Source: an uncultured bacterium
GTDB taxonomy: Bacteria; Bacillota; Clostridia; Lachnospirales; Lachnospiraceae
Assembly: GCA_947063875.1 (NCBI GenBank)
Contig: CAMSTY010000001.1
Location: 1 to 64,000 of the forward strand
Reading direction: 5' to 3'
DNA: 64,000 nt
The position numbers and the translations under genes were made by a program. The notes under the pieces were generated by a model. The model made no database searches, was not told the DNA's origin, and saw only the letters and a program-made list of their open reading frames with translations. Position 1 is the stretch's first letter. Each line of letters begins with the position of its first letter. Positions 1-7,672 of the stretch are shown here, one piece after another.

Positions 1-300
1 GAGGACTACACGGAGGAAACCGGGAAAGCCTGGGAGGTTCTCCAGGCGGTCAATGCGCGGTTCCGGGAGATGGATGCGGAAGAGCAGGCGATAGATATTC
101 TGAATGATTTTCCGGATGTGGAGCTGGGGCTGGCAGACATTACGGACGCTTTCATTTCCTGTATGGAGGAATCCGGGCATGAATTGACGTACAGCCTGCC
201 GACAGAGGGGAGAAACATAACATATTTCGTAGTGACAAGCCGCGCCTGCCTGGAGGATGAAAATATCCGGATGATGACGGCGGAGATGGCGATGATGTAA
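1..300 (+). CDS. Unknown protein of the mobile cluster, 3' part
   Basis: The reading frame is open from the first base, so the start lies left of the window; 99 residues are visible and end at a TAA. The visible part is acidic (runs of Glu and Asp) with no membrane segment or recognisable motif. A GGAGG ribosome site for the next gene follows directly, so it belongs to the compact plus-strand cluster that runs to 10,665. I do not recognise the family. An internal ATG at 70 exists, but the frame upstream of it has the same composition, so a longer gene is more likely. Confidence 0.6.
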   Translation, partial: EDYTEETGKAWEVLQAVNARFREMDAEEQAIDILNDFPDVELGLADITDAFISCMEESGHELTYSLPTEGRNITYFVVTSRACLEDENIRMMTAEMAMM

Positions 301-311
301 AGGAGGGAAAC

Positions 312-491
312 ATGGATTCTTACAAGGTGCAACAACTGGAGAAGATGCTGGCACATGAAACCAGCAAGACGGAGGAGCATTATGGGGCGCGTCTGACTCA
401 CTGGTACGGAGACACCAAAGCGCTCACTATTGACGCAGGCGGTTTGAGAGCTTTGATTCGGTACTACTCAAAGCATGAGACTGAATTATAG
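312..491 (+). CDS. Small unknown protein (59 aa)
   Basis: ATG at 312 is preceded by AGGAGGGAAAC, a strong ribosome site at normal spacing, and the frame ends at TAG 489-491, inside the ribosome site of the next gene. The product is 59 residues, charged, with no membrane segment or Cys pair. Tight packing between two neighbours and the good ribosome site are the only support; the function is unknown. Confidence 0.5.
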   Translation: MDSYKVQQLEKMLAHETSKTEEHYGARLTHWYGDTKALTIDAGGLRALIRYYSKHETEL

Positions 492-501
492 GAGGATGGA
501 T

Positions 502-681
502 ATGGACGAAAGGGCAAAAGAACTGATTAGGAACCTGGTGGAGCTGATGCGCTCCAGCCAGCAGAGGGTGTATGATTATGAGTTTGCCGATTATCTAATG
601 TGCAACACTGGCATCAAGCCGGAGGAGCTTGTGGAGTGCGGCATCTATGGGAGCAGACCACAGAAGGAGGAAATGGAATGA
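502..681 (+). CDS. Small acidic unknown protein (59 aa)
   Basis: The frame is open further upstream, but the ribosome site ATAGGAGG (488-495) best serves the ATG at 502; the ATG at 496 would touch it. The product is 59 residues, Glu-rich, probably helical (ELIRNLVELMRSSQQRVYDY), with no known motif. Its stop overlaps the start of the next gene in an ATGA arrangement, which implies translational coupling with the small HTH protein downstream. Confidence 0.5.
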   Translation: MDERAKELIRNLVELMRSSQQRVYDYEFADYLMCNTGIKPEELVECGIYGSRPQKEEME

Positions 682-872
682 GAACCGCCGGGGAAATTAT
701 AGAGGAGATTCTGGAAAGGGATGGAGTGAGCCAGTCCGATCTGGCAGAGATGATGGATACCGACCGCAGGGCGATTTACCAGACGCTCCGGAAATGCCAG
801 GACATCAAGTACAGCAAATTTGAGGAGATGCTGGATAAGCTGGGGTATAGAATTATGATAGAGAAAAAGTAG
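678..872 (+). CDS. Small helix-turn-helix protein (64 aa)
   Basis: ATG at 678 overlaps the upstream stop (ATGA) and has GAAGGAGG in front. The 64 residues contain a helix-turn-helix of the XRE/lambda-repressor type at about 13-45, with the pattern GVSQSDLAEMMDTDRRAIYQ, so it probably binds DNA. It is only the DNA-binding domain, with no ligand or dimer domain. It lies just before a terminator and a strong promoter, so it may regulate the next operon. That role is inferred from position. Confidence 0.65.
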   Translation: MRTAGEIIEEILERDGVSQSDLAEMMDTDRRAIYQTLRKCQDIKYSKFEEMLDKLGYRIMIEKK

Positions 873-896
873 CAGCTGTGGGGCTGCTTTTTCTTT
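871..896 (+). terminator. Rho-independent terminator
   Basis: AGCAGC and GCTGCT form a 6-bp stem around a short loop, followed by TTTTTCTTT. It sits directly after the stop codon at 872 and closes the first transcription unit. Confidence 0.65.
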
Positions 897-939
897 AATA
901 TTAAAATTCACATTTAGGCGTTGGATGTCGGCCTTTTTA

Positions 940-968
940 TTGACAAACGCCGAAAAGTGAGTTATAAT
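940..968 (+). promoter_or_regulatory. Sigma-A promoter of the mobile operon
   Basis: TTGACA (940-945) and TATAAT (963-968) are both perfect consensus hexamers with a 17-bp spacer. It follows the terminator at 871-896 and precedes the genes from 1020, so it probably drives the long operon to about 10.6 kb. Such a perfect promoter suggests strong constitutive transcription unless an operator-bound repressor controls it. Confidence 0.85.
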
Positions 969-1019
969 ACTAATATACAAAAGGATGATACAAAGAAAAC
1001 TCACAAGGAGGCATCGGTT

Positions 1020-1196
1020 ATGAGAGTAAAGGTTGGATGGATTGTAAAGGTGGCAGACATCGGAATACCGGCGAAGGTTCTGGCCGCTGGTAAAGGCAAC
1101 GCGGAGCTGGAGTTTGATTTCCCGGAAGGCCGGGAGGTCTGCGAGTGTCCGTATTCGATTATCGCTGGCATCCTCTCCAGAGGGGAGGCTGCATGA
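1020..1196 (+). CDS. Small unknown protein (58 aa)
   Basis: ATG at 1020 has ACAAGGAGG eight bases upstream and lies about 50 bp after the consensus promoter, so it is the first gene of this transcription unit. The 58 residues look like a small beta-rich fold (MRVKVGWIVKVADIGIPAKV) without known motifs. The stop overlaps the next start (ATGA). Confidence 0.55.
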   Translation: MRVKVGWIVKVADIGIPAKVLAAGKGNAELEFDFPEGREVCECPYSIIAGILSRGEAA

Positions 1197-1501
1197 CAAA
1201 GCTGGAGTTTGAACGCTTGATAGAGCGTCCGCTTTCTGACGAGGATTTCCGGAAGGTTCAGCTGGTGTATATGAACACGGAGGCGATTGTGACGCCGCTC
1301 CAAATGTCGTTTATCTACCTGGTGTGGGGCGAAAAGGGGATTGATATTCTTTATTCCCTGGTGATGGAGCGTGGCAGACTGATAGAGGAGGTCGGGGAGT
1401 TGAAACGCGAGCTGTCGGATGTGAAGAAAGAAAACCGGCGGCTCCGGGAGTTTCGGGGTGTGATTTTGAAAGCATACGAGGAGGTGATGGAAGATGTATG
1501 A
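1193..1501 (+). CDS. Unknown coiled-coil protein (102 aa)
   Basis: ATG at 1193 overlaps the upstream stop and follows AGGGGAGG. The 102-residue product ends in a charged helix, about 55-100, that looks like a coiled coil (EEVGELKRELSDVKKENRRL). No catalytic motif or membrane segment is visible. It overlaps the next gene by 8 bases. Small phage and plasmid proteins of this form are common, but I cannot name the family. Confidence 0.55.
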   Translation: MTKLEFERLIERPLSDEDFRKVQLVYMNTEAIVTPLQMSFIYLVWGEKGIDILYSLVMERGRLIEEVGELKRELSDVKKENRRLREFRGVILKAYEEVMEDV

Positions 1502-1682
1502 ATATGATTATTCTGGCGATATGGAATTTTACCAGAAACAGCTTGCGGCGAAGGGCATCACCAAAGAGATGCTGAACATGGATAACTACGCAGGGCTGAC
1601 AGCCAGGGAATTGCAGGGGATAGTTGACAGCGTTCGGCTGAAAAAGAAGGCCGCTACTGCCGGAGAACCGGCATCAGCATAA
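1494..1682 (+). CDS. Small unknown protein (62 aa)
   Basis: ATG at 1494 lies in the end of the upstream gene, with GAGGAGGTG just ahead of it. The product has 62 residues, an acidic aromatic N-terminus and an Ala-rich tail (KKKAATAGEPASA). No motif is recognised. Overlap and ribosome site support translation as part of the operon. Confidence 0.5.
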   Translation: MYEYDYSGDMEFYQKQLAAKGITKEMLNMDNYAGLTARELQGIVDSVRLKKKAATAGEPASA

Positions 1683-1706
1683 ATTTTATTATGGAGGGCA
1701 AGACAC

Positions 1707-2627
1707 ATGGAGAAAACCTATTATTCAATCAATGAACAGACAGCGAGGACGGCAAAGCATATCAATTCTTTCAGCGAATACAAGGAAGGGAGCGCGACAG
1801 CGGAGTACCGGCACTATGTTGATAAGGTGTATGAAGTAGTGGAGCGGATCGCGGAAGAAAAGCCCCACCTTCTGGAAAAGGCACAGCGCATGGCGGAGCG
1901 TTACAGCCGGAAACTGTCTATCTACTACAACGACTACTACCGCAACGAGGCATCCTGCCCTAGCATTATGATTTCCGGCGGCGGAAACTTCCCGGTGAGG
2001 AAAAAGGAGCGGCAGAACAGCCGCAGGGAGACCCTTTTCCACGAATGGCAGTATCTGGAATCCTATGCGGAGAAGATTAAGCATCTTCTGACGATGGAAC
2101 AGCCGATACTTTCCGGAGACGAGCGGGCGGTGGAGCTGCTGCAGGAAAAGCTGGACAGCCTGGTGGAGACCCAGGAGATGATGAAAGCGGTCAATGCGTA
2201 TTACCGGAAGGAAAAGACCCTGGATGGGTGCCCGAACCTCACCCAGGAGGAGGTCGAAAAGCTGAAAGCAGAGATGGCCTCCTCCTGGCATTGGGGAGAC
2301 GTTCCATATCTTCCTTATGAGCTTTCCAACAACAACGCCAACATCAAACGGACAAGGGACCGGCTGGAGGGCTTGAAAAAGGTAAAGGAGGCCGGAACCA
2401 AAGAGGCGGAGAATAAGTTCTGCAAGGTGGTGGAGAATACGGAGATTATGAGGCTCCAGCTGGTATTCGATGGCAAGCCGGAGGCGGATGTAAGGGCTAT
2501 TCTGAGAAGTAACGGATTCAAATGGGCGCCATCGCAGGGCGCATGGCAGAGGCAGCTCACCAGCAACGCGCAGTATGCGCTTAAAAGGGTACTGGAAGAG
2601 CTGGAGAAATTAGAGGAGGCAGAGTAA
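1707..2627 (+). CDS. Conserved phage/ICE-type protein of unknown function
   Basis: The 306-residue product starts at ATG 1707 after GGAGGG. It is helical and charged. Around residues 95-110 is a stretch with the pattern SGGGNFPVRKKERQN, which I associate with hypothetical proteins of clostridial phages and integrative elements. The C-terminal 60 residues (pattern LRSNGFKWAPSQGAWQRQL) resemble a short module found at the ends of large mobile-element proteins. No enzyme motif is visible. The family association is from memory and not confirmed. Confidence 0.6.
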   Translation: MEKTYYSINEQTARTAKHINSFSEYKEGSATAEYRHYVDKVYEVVERIAEEKPHLLEKAQRMAERYSRKLSIYYNDYYRNEASCPSIMISGGGNFPVRKKERQNSRRETLFHEWQYLESYAEKIKHLLTMEQPILSGDERAVELLQEKLDSLVETQEMMKAVNAYYRKEKTLDGCPNLTQEEVEKLKAEMASSWHWGDVPYLPYELSNNNANIKRTRDRLEGLKKVKEAGTKEAENKFCKVVENTEIMRLQLVFDGKPEADVRAILRSNGFKWAPSQGAWQRQLTSNAQYALKRVLEELEKLEEAE

Positions 2628-2629
2628 TC

Positions 2630-3250
2630 ATGGAAATTAAGACAATGGCCGGATGGCATGAGTTTGCTGAAAAGAACAGCAACGGCAGCTGGGATAAATA
2701 CTGCAAACCTGGAGACCTGGTAGGCGAGGATGTATACGATTACTTCCTGGATGTCTTGCCTCCCCGGAGCATGGAGAGGGGCTATCTCCAGGTAGGGGAG
2801 CCGCACAGCCACCAGGCGAACATAATAACCAGGAAGTGGCAGGCCACCTACGCGACATTCCGCAGGGTGGAGAAGGGAATCTGGATGTACTGTGGTAACT
2901 GTTTTGCAGGAATGACCTGGGATGCAGATGCTGCAAGCAGCTCCCTGGAGGGATTTCTGAAAGTCACCTACCGCATAGAAGGGAGCCAGAGGATATGCAG
3001 GCCGCGCCTTGTCTGCAAGGACGGATTTTCAGTGTCCGTCCAGGCAGGGGAAGATTTCCAGTGCGCTCCCAGGGAGCATAGGCCGGACGGTGATTATGAA
3101 TCTGTCGAGCTGGGGAATCCTTCCGGACTGGAGGAGCTGCTGGTACCCTATGCAGAGGATAAGGACAATCTGCTGAAAACAGCATATCCGTATGTGCCGG
3201 TGGAGCTGTTGAAGGTAGTCATCGAGGTACACGGAGGACTTTATGGATAA
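2630..3250 (+). CDS. Conserved mobile-element protein of unknown function (206 aa)
   Basis: ATG at 2630 follows GAGGAGGCAGAG and lies two bases after the upstream stop. The product has 206 residues and two parts. The N-terminal part has aromatic and Cys residues (WMYCGNCFAG near 90). The C-terminal part has the pattern RPRLVCKDGFSVSVQ followed by an acidic stretch and ends in IEVHGGLYG; proteins with such a C-terminus occur in Firmicutes integrative elements. No catalytic residues are recognisable. It overlaps the methylase gene by 8 bases, so the two are probably translated together. Confidence 0.6.
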   Translation: MEIKTMAGWHEFAEKNSNGSWDKYCKPGDLVGEDVYDYFLDVLPPRSMERGYLQVGEPHSHQANIITRKWQATYATFRRVEKGIWMYCGNCFAGMTWDADAASSSLEGFLKVTYRIEGSQRICRPRLVCKDGFSVSVQAGEDFQCAPREHRPDGDYESVELGNPSGLEELLVPYAEDKDNLLKTAYPYVPVELLKVVIEVHGGLYG

Positions 3251-4019
3251 GGTTCTAAACTATCCGGGGGCAAAGTGGAGCCTGGCAGAGAAAATCATTC
3301 CATACATACCCGATCATCATTCGTACCTGGAGCCGTTTTTCGGCTCCGGTGCGGTGTTTTTCAGCAAAGAGCCAAGTCGGATAGAAACAATAAATGACCT
3401 GGACAGCAACGTGGTAAATCTGTTCGACTGCATCCGAAGGGAACCGGAGCGTCTGGCGGCAACGGTCATGGCAACGCCATACAGCCGGGAAATGTACGAC
3501 CGTACATTTAATGCACTCATGGATGACAGCCAAGACAGTTGCCAGAGGGCGGCGGATTTCCTTGTTTCATGCTGGCAGACACATGGATTCCGGGTAAACA
3601 AGTATAGAGTTGGATGGAAGAATGATGTGCAAGGGAGGGAGAGGATGTACGCGCTCTGGAGCTGGTACAACCTTCCGGAGAAAATCATCGCGGTAGCGGA
3701 GCGCCTGCGCCAGGTTCAGATAGAGAACCGGCCGGCCCTGGAAGTCATCGGGCGGTTTAACAGCGAGAATGTGTTTATGTACCTGGACCCACCGTATGTT
3801 CTGAATACCAGGAATGGAAAGCAGTATGCGTTTGAGATGACGGATGCCGACCATGCAAAGCTCCTGGAGACGATATGCAGTACCAGGGCAAAGGTAATGA
3901 TAAGCGGATATGAGAACGTCTTGTATGAGGAGTTCCTGGCAGGGTGGAAAAAGGTTACGTTCCCTTCTAAGACCGCATACGGCGCAAAGAGGGTAGAGGC
4001 AATATGGATGAATTATTAA
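3243..4019 (+). CDS. D12-class N6-adenine DNA methyltransferase
   Basis: The 258-residue product is a Dam-like enzyme that would transfer a methyl group from S-adenosylmethionine to N6 of adenine in DNA. Motif I (PFFGSG, residues 31-36) binds the cofactor and motif IV is DPPY (182-185), the catalytic motif of this class. The length matches small D12 enzymes. No restriction endonuclease gene is next to it, so it is probably a solitary methylase that protects the element or regulates it. The ATG at 3243 has GGAGGA ahead and overlaps the previous gene. The recognition site cannot be read from the sequence. Confidence 0.9.
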   Translation: MDKVLNYPGAKWSLAEKIIPYIPDHHSYLEPFFGSGAVFFSKEPSRIETINDLDSNVVNLFDCIRREPERLAATVMATPYSREMYDRTFNALMDDSQDSCQRAADFLVSCWQTHGFRVNKYRVGWKNDVQGRERMYALWSWYNLPEKIIAVAERLRQVQIENRPALEVIGRFNSENVFMYLDPPYVLNTRNGKQYAFEMTDADHAKLLETICSTRAKVMISGYENVLYEEFLAGWKKVTFPSKTAYGAKRVEAIWMNY

Positions 4020-4041
4020 GATTCAGAGAAGGAGGCAGGTA

Positions 4042-4446
4042 ATGAGTTGCAGGTACAAGAATGAGTGTCCGAGTTACAGTGGATGGTGCGATGGGCCAAA
4101 GCAGGATTTCTCCCGATGCGTGGAGTTTCTGATAACTGCCTATGAGAATGAAAAGGCCAGGGGAAAGGCGGGGGAGCCGCAGGAGATTCAAAAGGAATCC
4201 AGCCATTTCTTTTACGTCATCGAGGCCGGAAGGAACCATGTAAGAAAGTATGTCAGCAAGGATTTTCCGCGTGTGTTCCAGTACACAGTCAAGTTAAGCA
4301 AAGCCAGGAGATTTGAGACGGAGGAGAGAGCCTGGGAGTTTATCCGGGGGTTCAATGATTATGGGAAGTTTCTGATAGTGCAGCCGGTTGTGAGAAAAGT
4401 ATGCAGGACGTTTTCTATCGTCCAGGAAGGAGAAGGAAATGAATAA
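4042..4446 (+). CDS. Unknown protein with N-terminal Cys cluster (134 aa)
   Basis: ATG at 4042 follows GAAGGAGGCAGGTA. Cys3, Cys9, Cys16 and Cys26 in the first 30 residues could bind a metal or form a small zinc knuckle. The rest is a mixed alpha/beta stretch with no motif that I recognise. The gene overlaps the SSB start by 8 bases, which suggests co-translation with SSB and a possible link to DNA metabolism, but that is only context. Confidence 0.55.
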   Translation: MSCRYKNECPSYSGWCDGPKQDFSRCVEFLITAYENEKARGKAGEPQEIQKESSHFFYVIEAGRNHVRKYVSKDFPRVFQYTVKLSKARRFETEERAWEFIRGFNDYGKFLIVQPVVRKVCRTFSIVQEGEGNE

Positions 4447-4882
4447 GGTTATTTTGATTGGGCGCCTCACACGCGACCCAGAGGTTAGGTATTCGCAAGG
4501 CGAGACCAGTATGGCGATTGCCAGGTACACGCTGGCAGTAGACCGCAGAGGCAGGAGAGAAGGTGAACAGTCAGCAGATTTTATCTCCTGCAAGGCGTTT
4601 GGGAAAGCTGGGGAGTGGGCGGAAAAGTGGCTGCGGAAGGGGATTAAGATTGCCATTACCGGCCGCATCCAGACCGGCAGCTACACCAACAACGAAGGGC
4701 AGAAGGTCTACACAACGGACGTTATCATCGAGGAGCAGGAGTTTGCGGAAAGCAAGGCCGCAAGCGAGGGCAATATCCAGAGCCAGGGACAGAGCCAGGG
4801 GCGGCAACAGCCTTCCCAGGCAGGGGACGGCTTTATGAGTATTCCGGACGGTGTTGATGATGACGAATTGCCGTTCAACTAA
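4439..4882 (+). CDS. ssb: Single-stranded DNA-binding protein of the mobile element
   Basis: The 147-residue product has an OB-fold domain at about 1-105, beginning MNKVILIGRLTRDPEVRYSQ, a Gln/Ser-rich linker, and the acidic C-terminal tail DDDELPFN that recruits replication and repair proteins. It coats single-stranded DNA during replication or transfer of the element. It is strikingly similar to the chromosomal SSB at 19,337-19,807, with nearly identical first 35 residues and a near-identical GDGFM.IPDGV tail, so it was probably acquired from a close relative of this host. It precedes the ParB-like gene. Confidence 0.93.
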   Translation: MNKVILIGRLTRDPEVRYSQGETSMAIARYTLAVDRRGRREGEQSADFISCKAFGKAGEWAEKWLRKGIKIAITGRIQTGSYTNNEGQKVYTTDVIIEEQEFAESKAASEGNIQSQGQSQGRQQPSQAGDGFMSIPDGVDDDELPFN

Positions 4883-4900
4883 AAAGCGAGGAGGGAAATC

Positions 4901-6283
4901 ATGGAAAACGGTAACATTGTAAATATCAAGGCGGAGCGGATCATGGCGCACCCGAACAATCCACGGAAGAACCTGGGGGATTTGTCGGAGCTGGTGGAGT
5001 CTATCAAGATTCATGGAATCATGCAGAATCTCACGGTGATTCCTCTGGAGGATGTAGACCCGGACGCTGCCATAGGCCAGGAAGAGGAGAAGTATGTCAC
5101 CCTTATAGGGCATCGCCGGTTTGCTGCAGGTTCCCAGGCCGGGGTGACGGAGTTCCCCTGCAAGATAGCAAAGGGGCTTTCGGAGCGTGAGCAAATGTCT
5201 ATCATGCTGGAGGAGAATATGCAGAGGGCAGACCTCACTATCTGGGAGCAGGCAAATGGTTTCCAGATGATGTTAAACCTGGGGGAGACAGAGGAAAGCA
5301 TCGCGGAAAAGACCGGATTCTCCAAAACAACGGTACGGCATCGGCTGAACATCGCAAAGCTGAACCAGGACATTTTAATGAAAAAGGAGAAGGACGAGGC
5401 TTTCCAGCTTTCCTTGTCTGACCTCTATGCCCTGGAGCAGATTGAGGACATCAAGATTAGAGATAAGATTCTGAAAGAGGCATCCAGCTCCAGGGATTTA
5501 GTCTGGAAGGCGAAGAACGCGGCGGAGGAAATCCACCGGGATAAGGTGGCGGCGCAGATTATAGAGCTGCTGGAGGCAGCCGGCATCGGAGCGGAACCGA
5601 AGGAGTACGAGAAGGACCGGTATTCCGGCAAGTGGGTGACTGTGGAGTATATCAGTACCGAAAAGGCGGCTCCTAAGAGAATCAGCAAAAAGAAGTTTGA
5701 GGGATGCTTTTACCATAAGTCCTACCGTACAGTGGACATTATCCGGAAAAGGGATAAATCCAGTGAGCCGATGACCGAGCAGGAGCGCGTCCAGAAGGAG
5801 AAGGAGAAAAACAAGAAAACCATCAAGGCGATTGCAAAGGAGATGACAGCCCAGAGGAAAAGTTTCATCCTCAATGCCATAGCCGGGAAGATTGAGCCGC
5901 TGAAAGATACGGAGGAGGTTATCAAGGAATTATGGGGCGTGGTTGTGGATGCCTGCGGCTACATGAATAAGACTACTCTCATGGCGTTTCTGTCTGATGC
6001 AAAGGACTGGTGGAGCATGACAGACGAGGATAAGGAGAAGTGCCGGGATAAATTCCAGAAATTGAGCATTGTGCATCAGCTGATGATTGGCGCGTTCTGT
6101 GCCACCAGTGGCAGTGATTTTGTGGAGTGGGATGGAGCGTACAAAGCAGAAACCGGAGAGGTCATCACGCGGTTTACGGAAATCCTGGCCAAATATGGGT
6201 TTTCTTATGCGGAGGAGGAGCAAAACAAGGTGATGGAAGGCTCCCATGAGTGCTATGCCAAGAAGGGGGAGCCTGCATCGTGA
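4901..6283 (+). CDS. ParB/Spo0J-family partition or regulatory protein
   Basis: The 460-residue product has a ParB N-terminal domain: NPRKN at 20-24, GHRRF at 70-74 (the box that binds CTP and phosphate in this family), then EENMQRADLTIWE. A helix-turn-helix follows at about 132-150 (pattern EKTGFSKTTVRHRL). The remaining ~300 residues are charged and helical and unlike chromosomal Spo0J, which is near 280 residues. No ParA ATPase gene is in view. It may help maintain the element or act as a regulator, as orphan ParB-like proteins in phages and integrative elements do. Start ATG 4901 follows GAGGAGGG. Confidence 0.85.
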   Translation: MENGNIVNIKAERIMAHPNNPRKNLGDLSELVESIKIHGIMQNLTVIPLEDVDPDAAIGQEEEKYVTLIGHRRFAAGSQAGVTEFPCKIAKGLSEREQMSIMLEENMQRADLTIWEQANGFQMMLNLGETEESIAEKTGFSKTTVRHRLNIAKLNQDILMKKEKDEAFQLSLSDLYALEQIEDIKIRDKILKEASSSRDLVWKAKNAAEEIHRDKVAAQIIELLEAAGIGAEPKEYEKDRYSGKWVTVEYISTEKAAPKRISKKKFEGCFYHKSYRTVDIIRKRDKSSEPMTEQERVQKEKEKNKKTIKAIAKEMTAQRKSFILNAIAGKIEPLKDTEEVIKELWGVVVDACGYMNKTTLMAFLSDAKDWWSMTDEDKEKCRDKFQKLSIVHQLMIGAFCATSGSDFVEWDGAYKAETGEVITRFTEILAKYGFSYAEEEQNKVMEGSHECYAKKGEPAS

Positions 6284-6537
6284 ACAACACTGACAATTCG
6301 GAAATGACGGTTGAAAAGCTATACAACCTTCTACGCAACGTGGTAGATGCAGGGTACGGAAATCTTCCGGTAAGAATCCAGGAGGATGCCCTGCATGATG
6401 ATAGCATCACGTTTTACTATTATGGCGATGATAAGCGGATGGAGATTAAAGGGATGCTGTATAACCATCCGCAGTATGAAAAATTAAATAGGTTCAAGGA
6501 GGATGTGGAAAAGGCATGGGAAGAACTGATGACATGA
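6280..6537 (+). CDS. Small unknown protein (85 aa), GTG start
   Basis: The GTG at 6280 overlaps the ParB stop (GTGA) and has AGAAGGGGGAG at proper spacing, so it is preferred over the upstream in-frame ATG at 6250, which lies inside the ParB gene. The 85 residues are acidic, with the pattern YNLLRNVVDAGYGNLPVRIQ near the N-terminus, a feature of small phage proteins of unknown role. It overlaps the next gene. Confidence 0.55.
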   Translation: MNNTDNSEMTVEKLYNLLRNVVDAGYGNLPVRIQEDALHDDSITFYYYGDDKRMEIKGMLYNHPQYEKLNRFKEDVEKAWEELMT

Positions 6538-6788
6538 AAAAGATTTTTACGATGCCGCCGGGCAAAGCGGAGTATGAGTATGTTGTGAAGTGCCAGTTTT
6601 GCCACCAGGCATACAGAATCGATATGAACAGCGATTTGTATTATCGGCTGGATAGGTTCCTGGAAGGAGAAGGTCATGCGGAGGAAATGCTGCATGACCT
6701 CCCGGCGGAAGTCCGGGAAATGTTCATAAGCGGAATGTGTCCGGAGTGCTGGGAAAAGACATTCAGTGGAGAGGAGATGGAGGAATGA
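6534..6788 (+). CDS. Small Cys-motif protein (84 aa)
   Basis: ATG at 6534 overlaps the upstream stop (ATGA); an ATG at 6516 is an alternative. The 84-residue product has CQFCHQ near residue 21 and CPEC near residue 70, two CxxC pairs that could bind one zinc. This suggests a small zinc protein, perhaps a nucleic-acid or protein-binding adaptor. The stop overlaps the next start. Confidence 0.55.
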   Translation: MKKIFTMPPGKAEYEYVVKCQFCHQAYRIDMNSDLYYRLDRFLEGEGHAEEMLHDLPAEVREMFISGMCPECWEKTFSGEEMEE

Positions 6789-7210
6789 GAAAGAGATACT
6801 GCAAGGGGAGATATTATAAGGCTGGTGCTTACCATGATTTTCAAATTGGGAAATTCCACCAGTGGGGCAGCAACTATGAGGAGTTTGAGAATGGCGCAGG
6901 TAATTATTCTGTGGCTATCGTAGAGCTGCCGGACGGAACCGTTGTTATGCCGGTGGCTGATGATATATGTTTCCTGGAGGATGAAACAATAAATAAGCTC
7001 ATAGAGGAGTGCGCGTGTAATGAAAACCTGGCATTCACGATGGCAGGAGCCAGGGATATTTTGAACCGGTATAGAGATCATGTCTGTATGACGATGCTGG
7101 GGGTGACTGGAGCGGAAGAAAGCAAAATGATGTATTCTCTGTTCAACGCCCTCAAAATGGGGGAGAACGCGCTGGATAAGCTGATAAAGCAGAGGGAGGA
7201 GGCAGAATGA
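6785..7210 (+). CDS. Unknown protein of the mobile operon (141 aa)
   Basis: ATG at 6785 overlaps the preceding stop, with GGAGAGGAGATGGAGG ahead. The product has a basic aromatic N-terminus (MRKRYCKGRYYKAGAYHDF), a beta-rich middle (VAIVELPDGTVVMPVADDI) and a helical C-terminus. The middle looks like a small beta-barrel, but I recognise no family. ATGA overlap with the next gene implies coupling. Confidence 0.55.
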   Translation: MRKRYCKGRYYKAGAYHDFQIGKFHQWGSNYEEFENGAGNYSVAIVELPDGTVVMPVADDICFLEDETINKLIEECACNENLAFTMAGARDILNRYRDHVCMTMLGVTGAEESKMMYSLFNALKMGENALDKLIKQREEAE

Positions 7211-7356
7211 AAAAGGTATGCCCGGAGTGCCAGAAGGTATTCGTGACGGAGCTGACGGATAAAGTCTACTGCTCCAGAAAATGCTCTGTGAAGATGCGGA
7301 AACGCGGAAGGAGGAGACGTAATGCTGATATTGCCTATAAAGAAAAAATGGCTTGA
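7207..7356 (+). CDS. Small zinc-ribbon protein (49 aa)
   Basis: ATG at 7207 overlaps the upstream stop and GGAGGAGGCAGA precedes it. The 49-residue frame has CPEC (5-8) and YCSRKC (21-26), a classic four-Cys zinc ribbon, followed by a very basic tail (MRKRGRRRR). This arrangement suggests a nucleic-acid-binding mini-protein. It overlaps the ASCH gene by 35 bases in another frame, which is unusual even in this compact operon; translation might instead stop being efficient before the overlap. Confidence 0.5.
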   Translation: MKKVCPECQKVFVTELTDKVYCSRKCSVKMRKRGRRRRNADIAYKEKMA

Positions 7357-7672
7357 CATGATTCTGACCGGGGAAAAGAAAGAGGAGTACCGGCAGATAA
7401 AGTCCTACTGGACGGTCCGGATTGTCCACTGGCTGGGGTTCCCGGACAGTGAGACGGATGTGGTGATGGAGCTGTTAAGGGAAAAGCGGACAGAAAAGGA
7501 GCTGCCGGTCATCCTGCAAAATGGGTACGGAGCTGATGCACCGGAGGTAGAAGTCATGTGTACGCTTTCCATCGGTACCGGCAAGGAGGAGTGGGGCGCG
7601 GCTCCTGGCAAGGAATATTTCCGGTTTCATATCGAGAAGGTATCAAAGTTTATGGGAGCTGATGTAGTATGA
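7322..7672 (+). CDS. ASCH-domain (PUA-like) protein
   Basis: The 116-residue product begins with the ASCH signature: PIKKKWLDMILTGEKKEEYR at residues 5-24, matching the GxKxxExR pattern of the family. ASCH domains are PUA-like RNA- or modified-nucleoside-binding folds, and some hydrolyse N4-acylcytidine. The size equals a single domain. Ribosome site GGAGGAGACGTA precedes ATG 7322. The stop overlaps the PAPS-reductase-family gene (ATGA), so the two are tightly coupled. That is compatible with a shared role in nucleic-acid modification, but this is inference. Confidence 0.8.
   Translation: MLILPIKKKWLDMILTGEKKEEYRQIKSYWTVRIVHWLGFPDSETDVVMELLREKRTEKELPVILQNGYGADAPEVEVMCTLSIGTGKEEWGAAPGKEYFRFHIEKVSKFMGADVV

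Noticed and set aside
3243..4019. Restriction-modification system
   Set aside because: Only the methylase is present; no endonuclease-like gene is adjacent.
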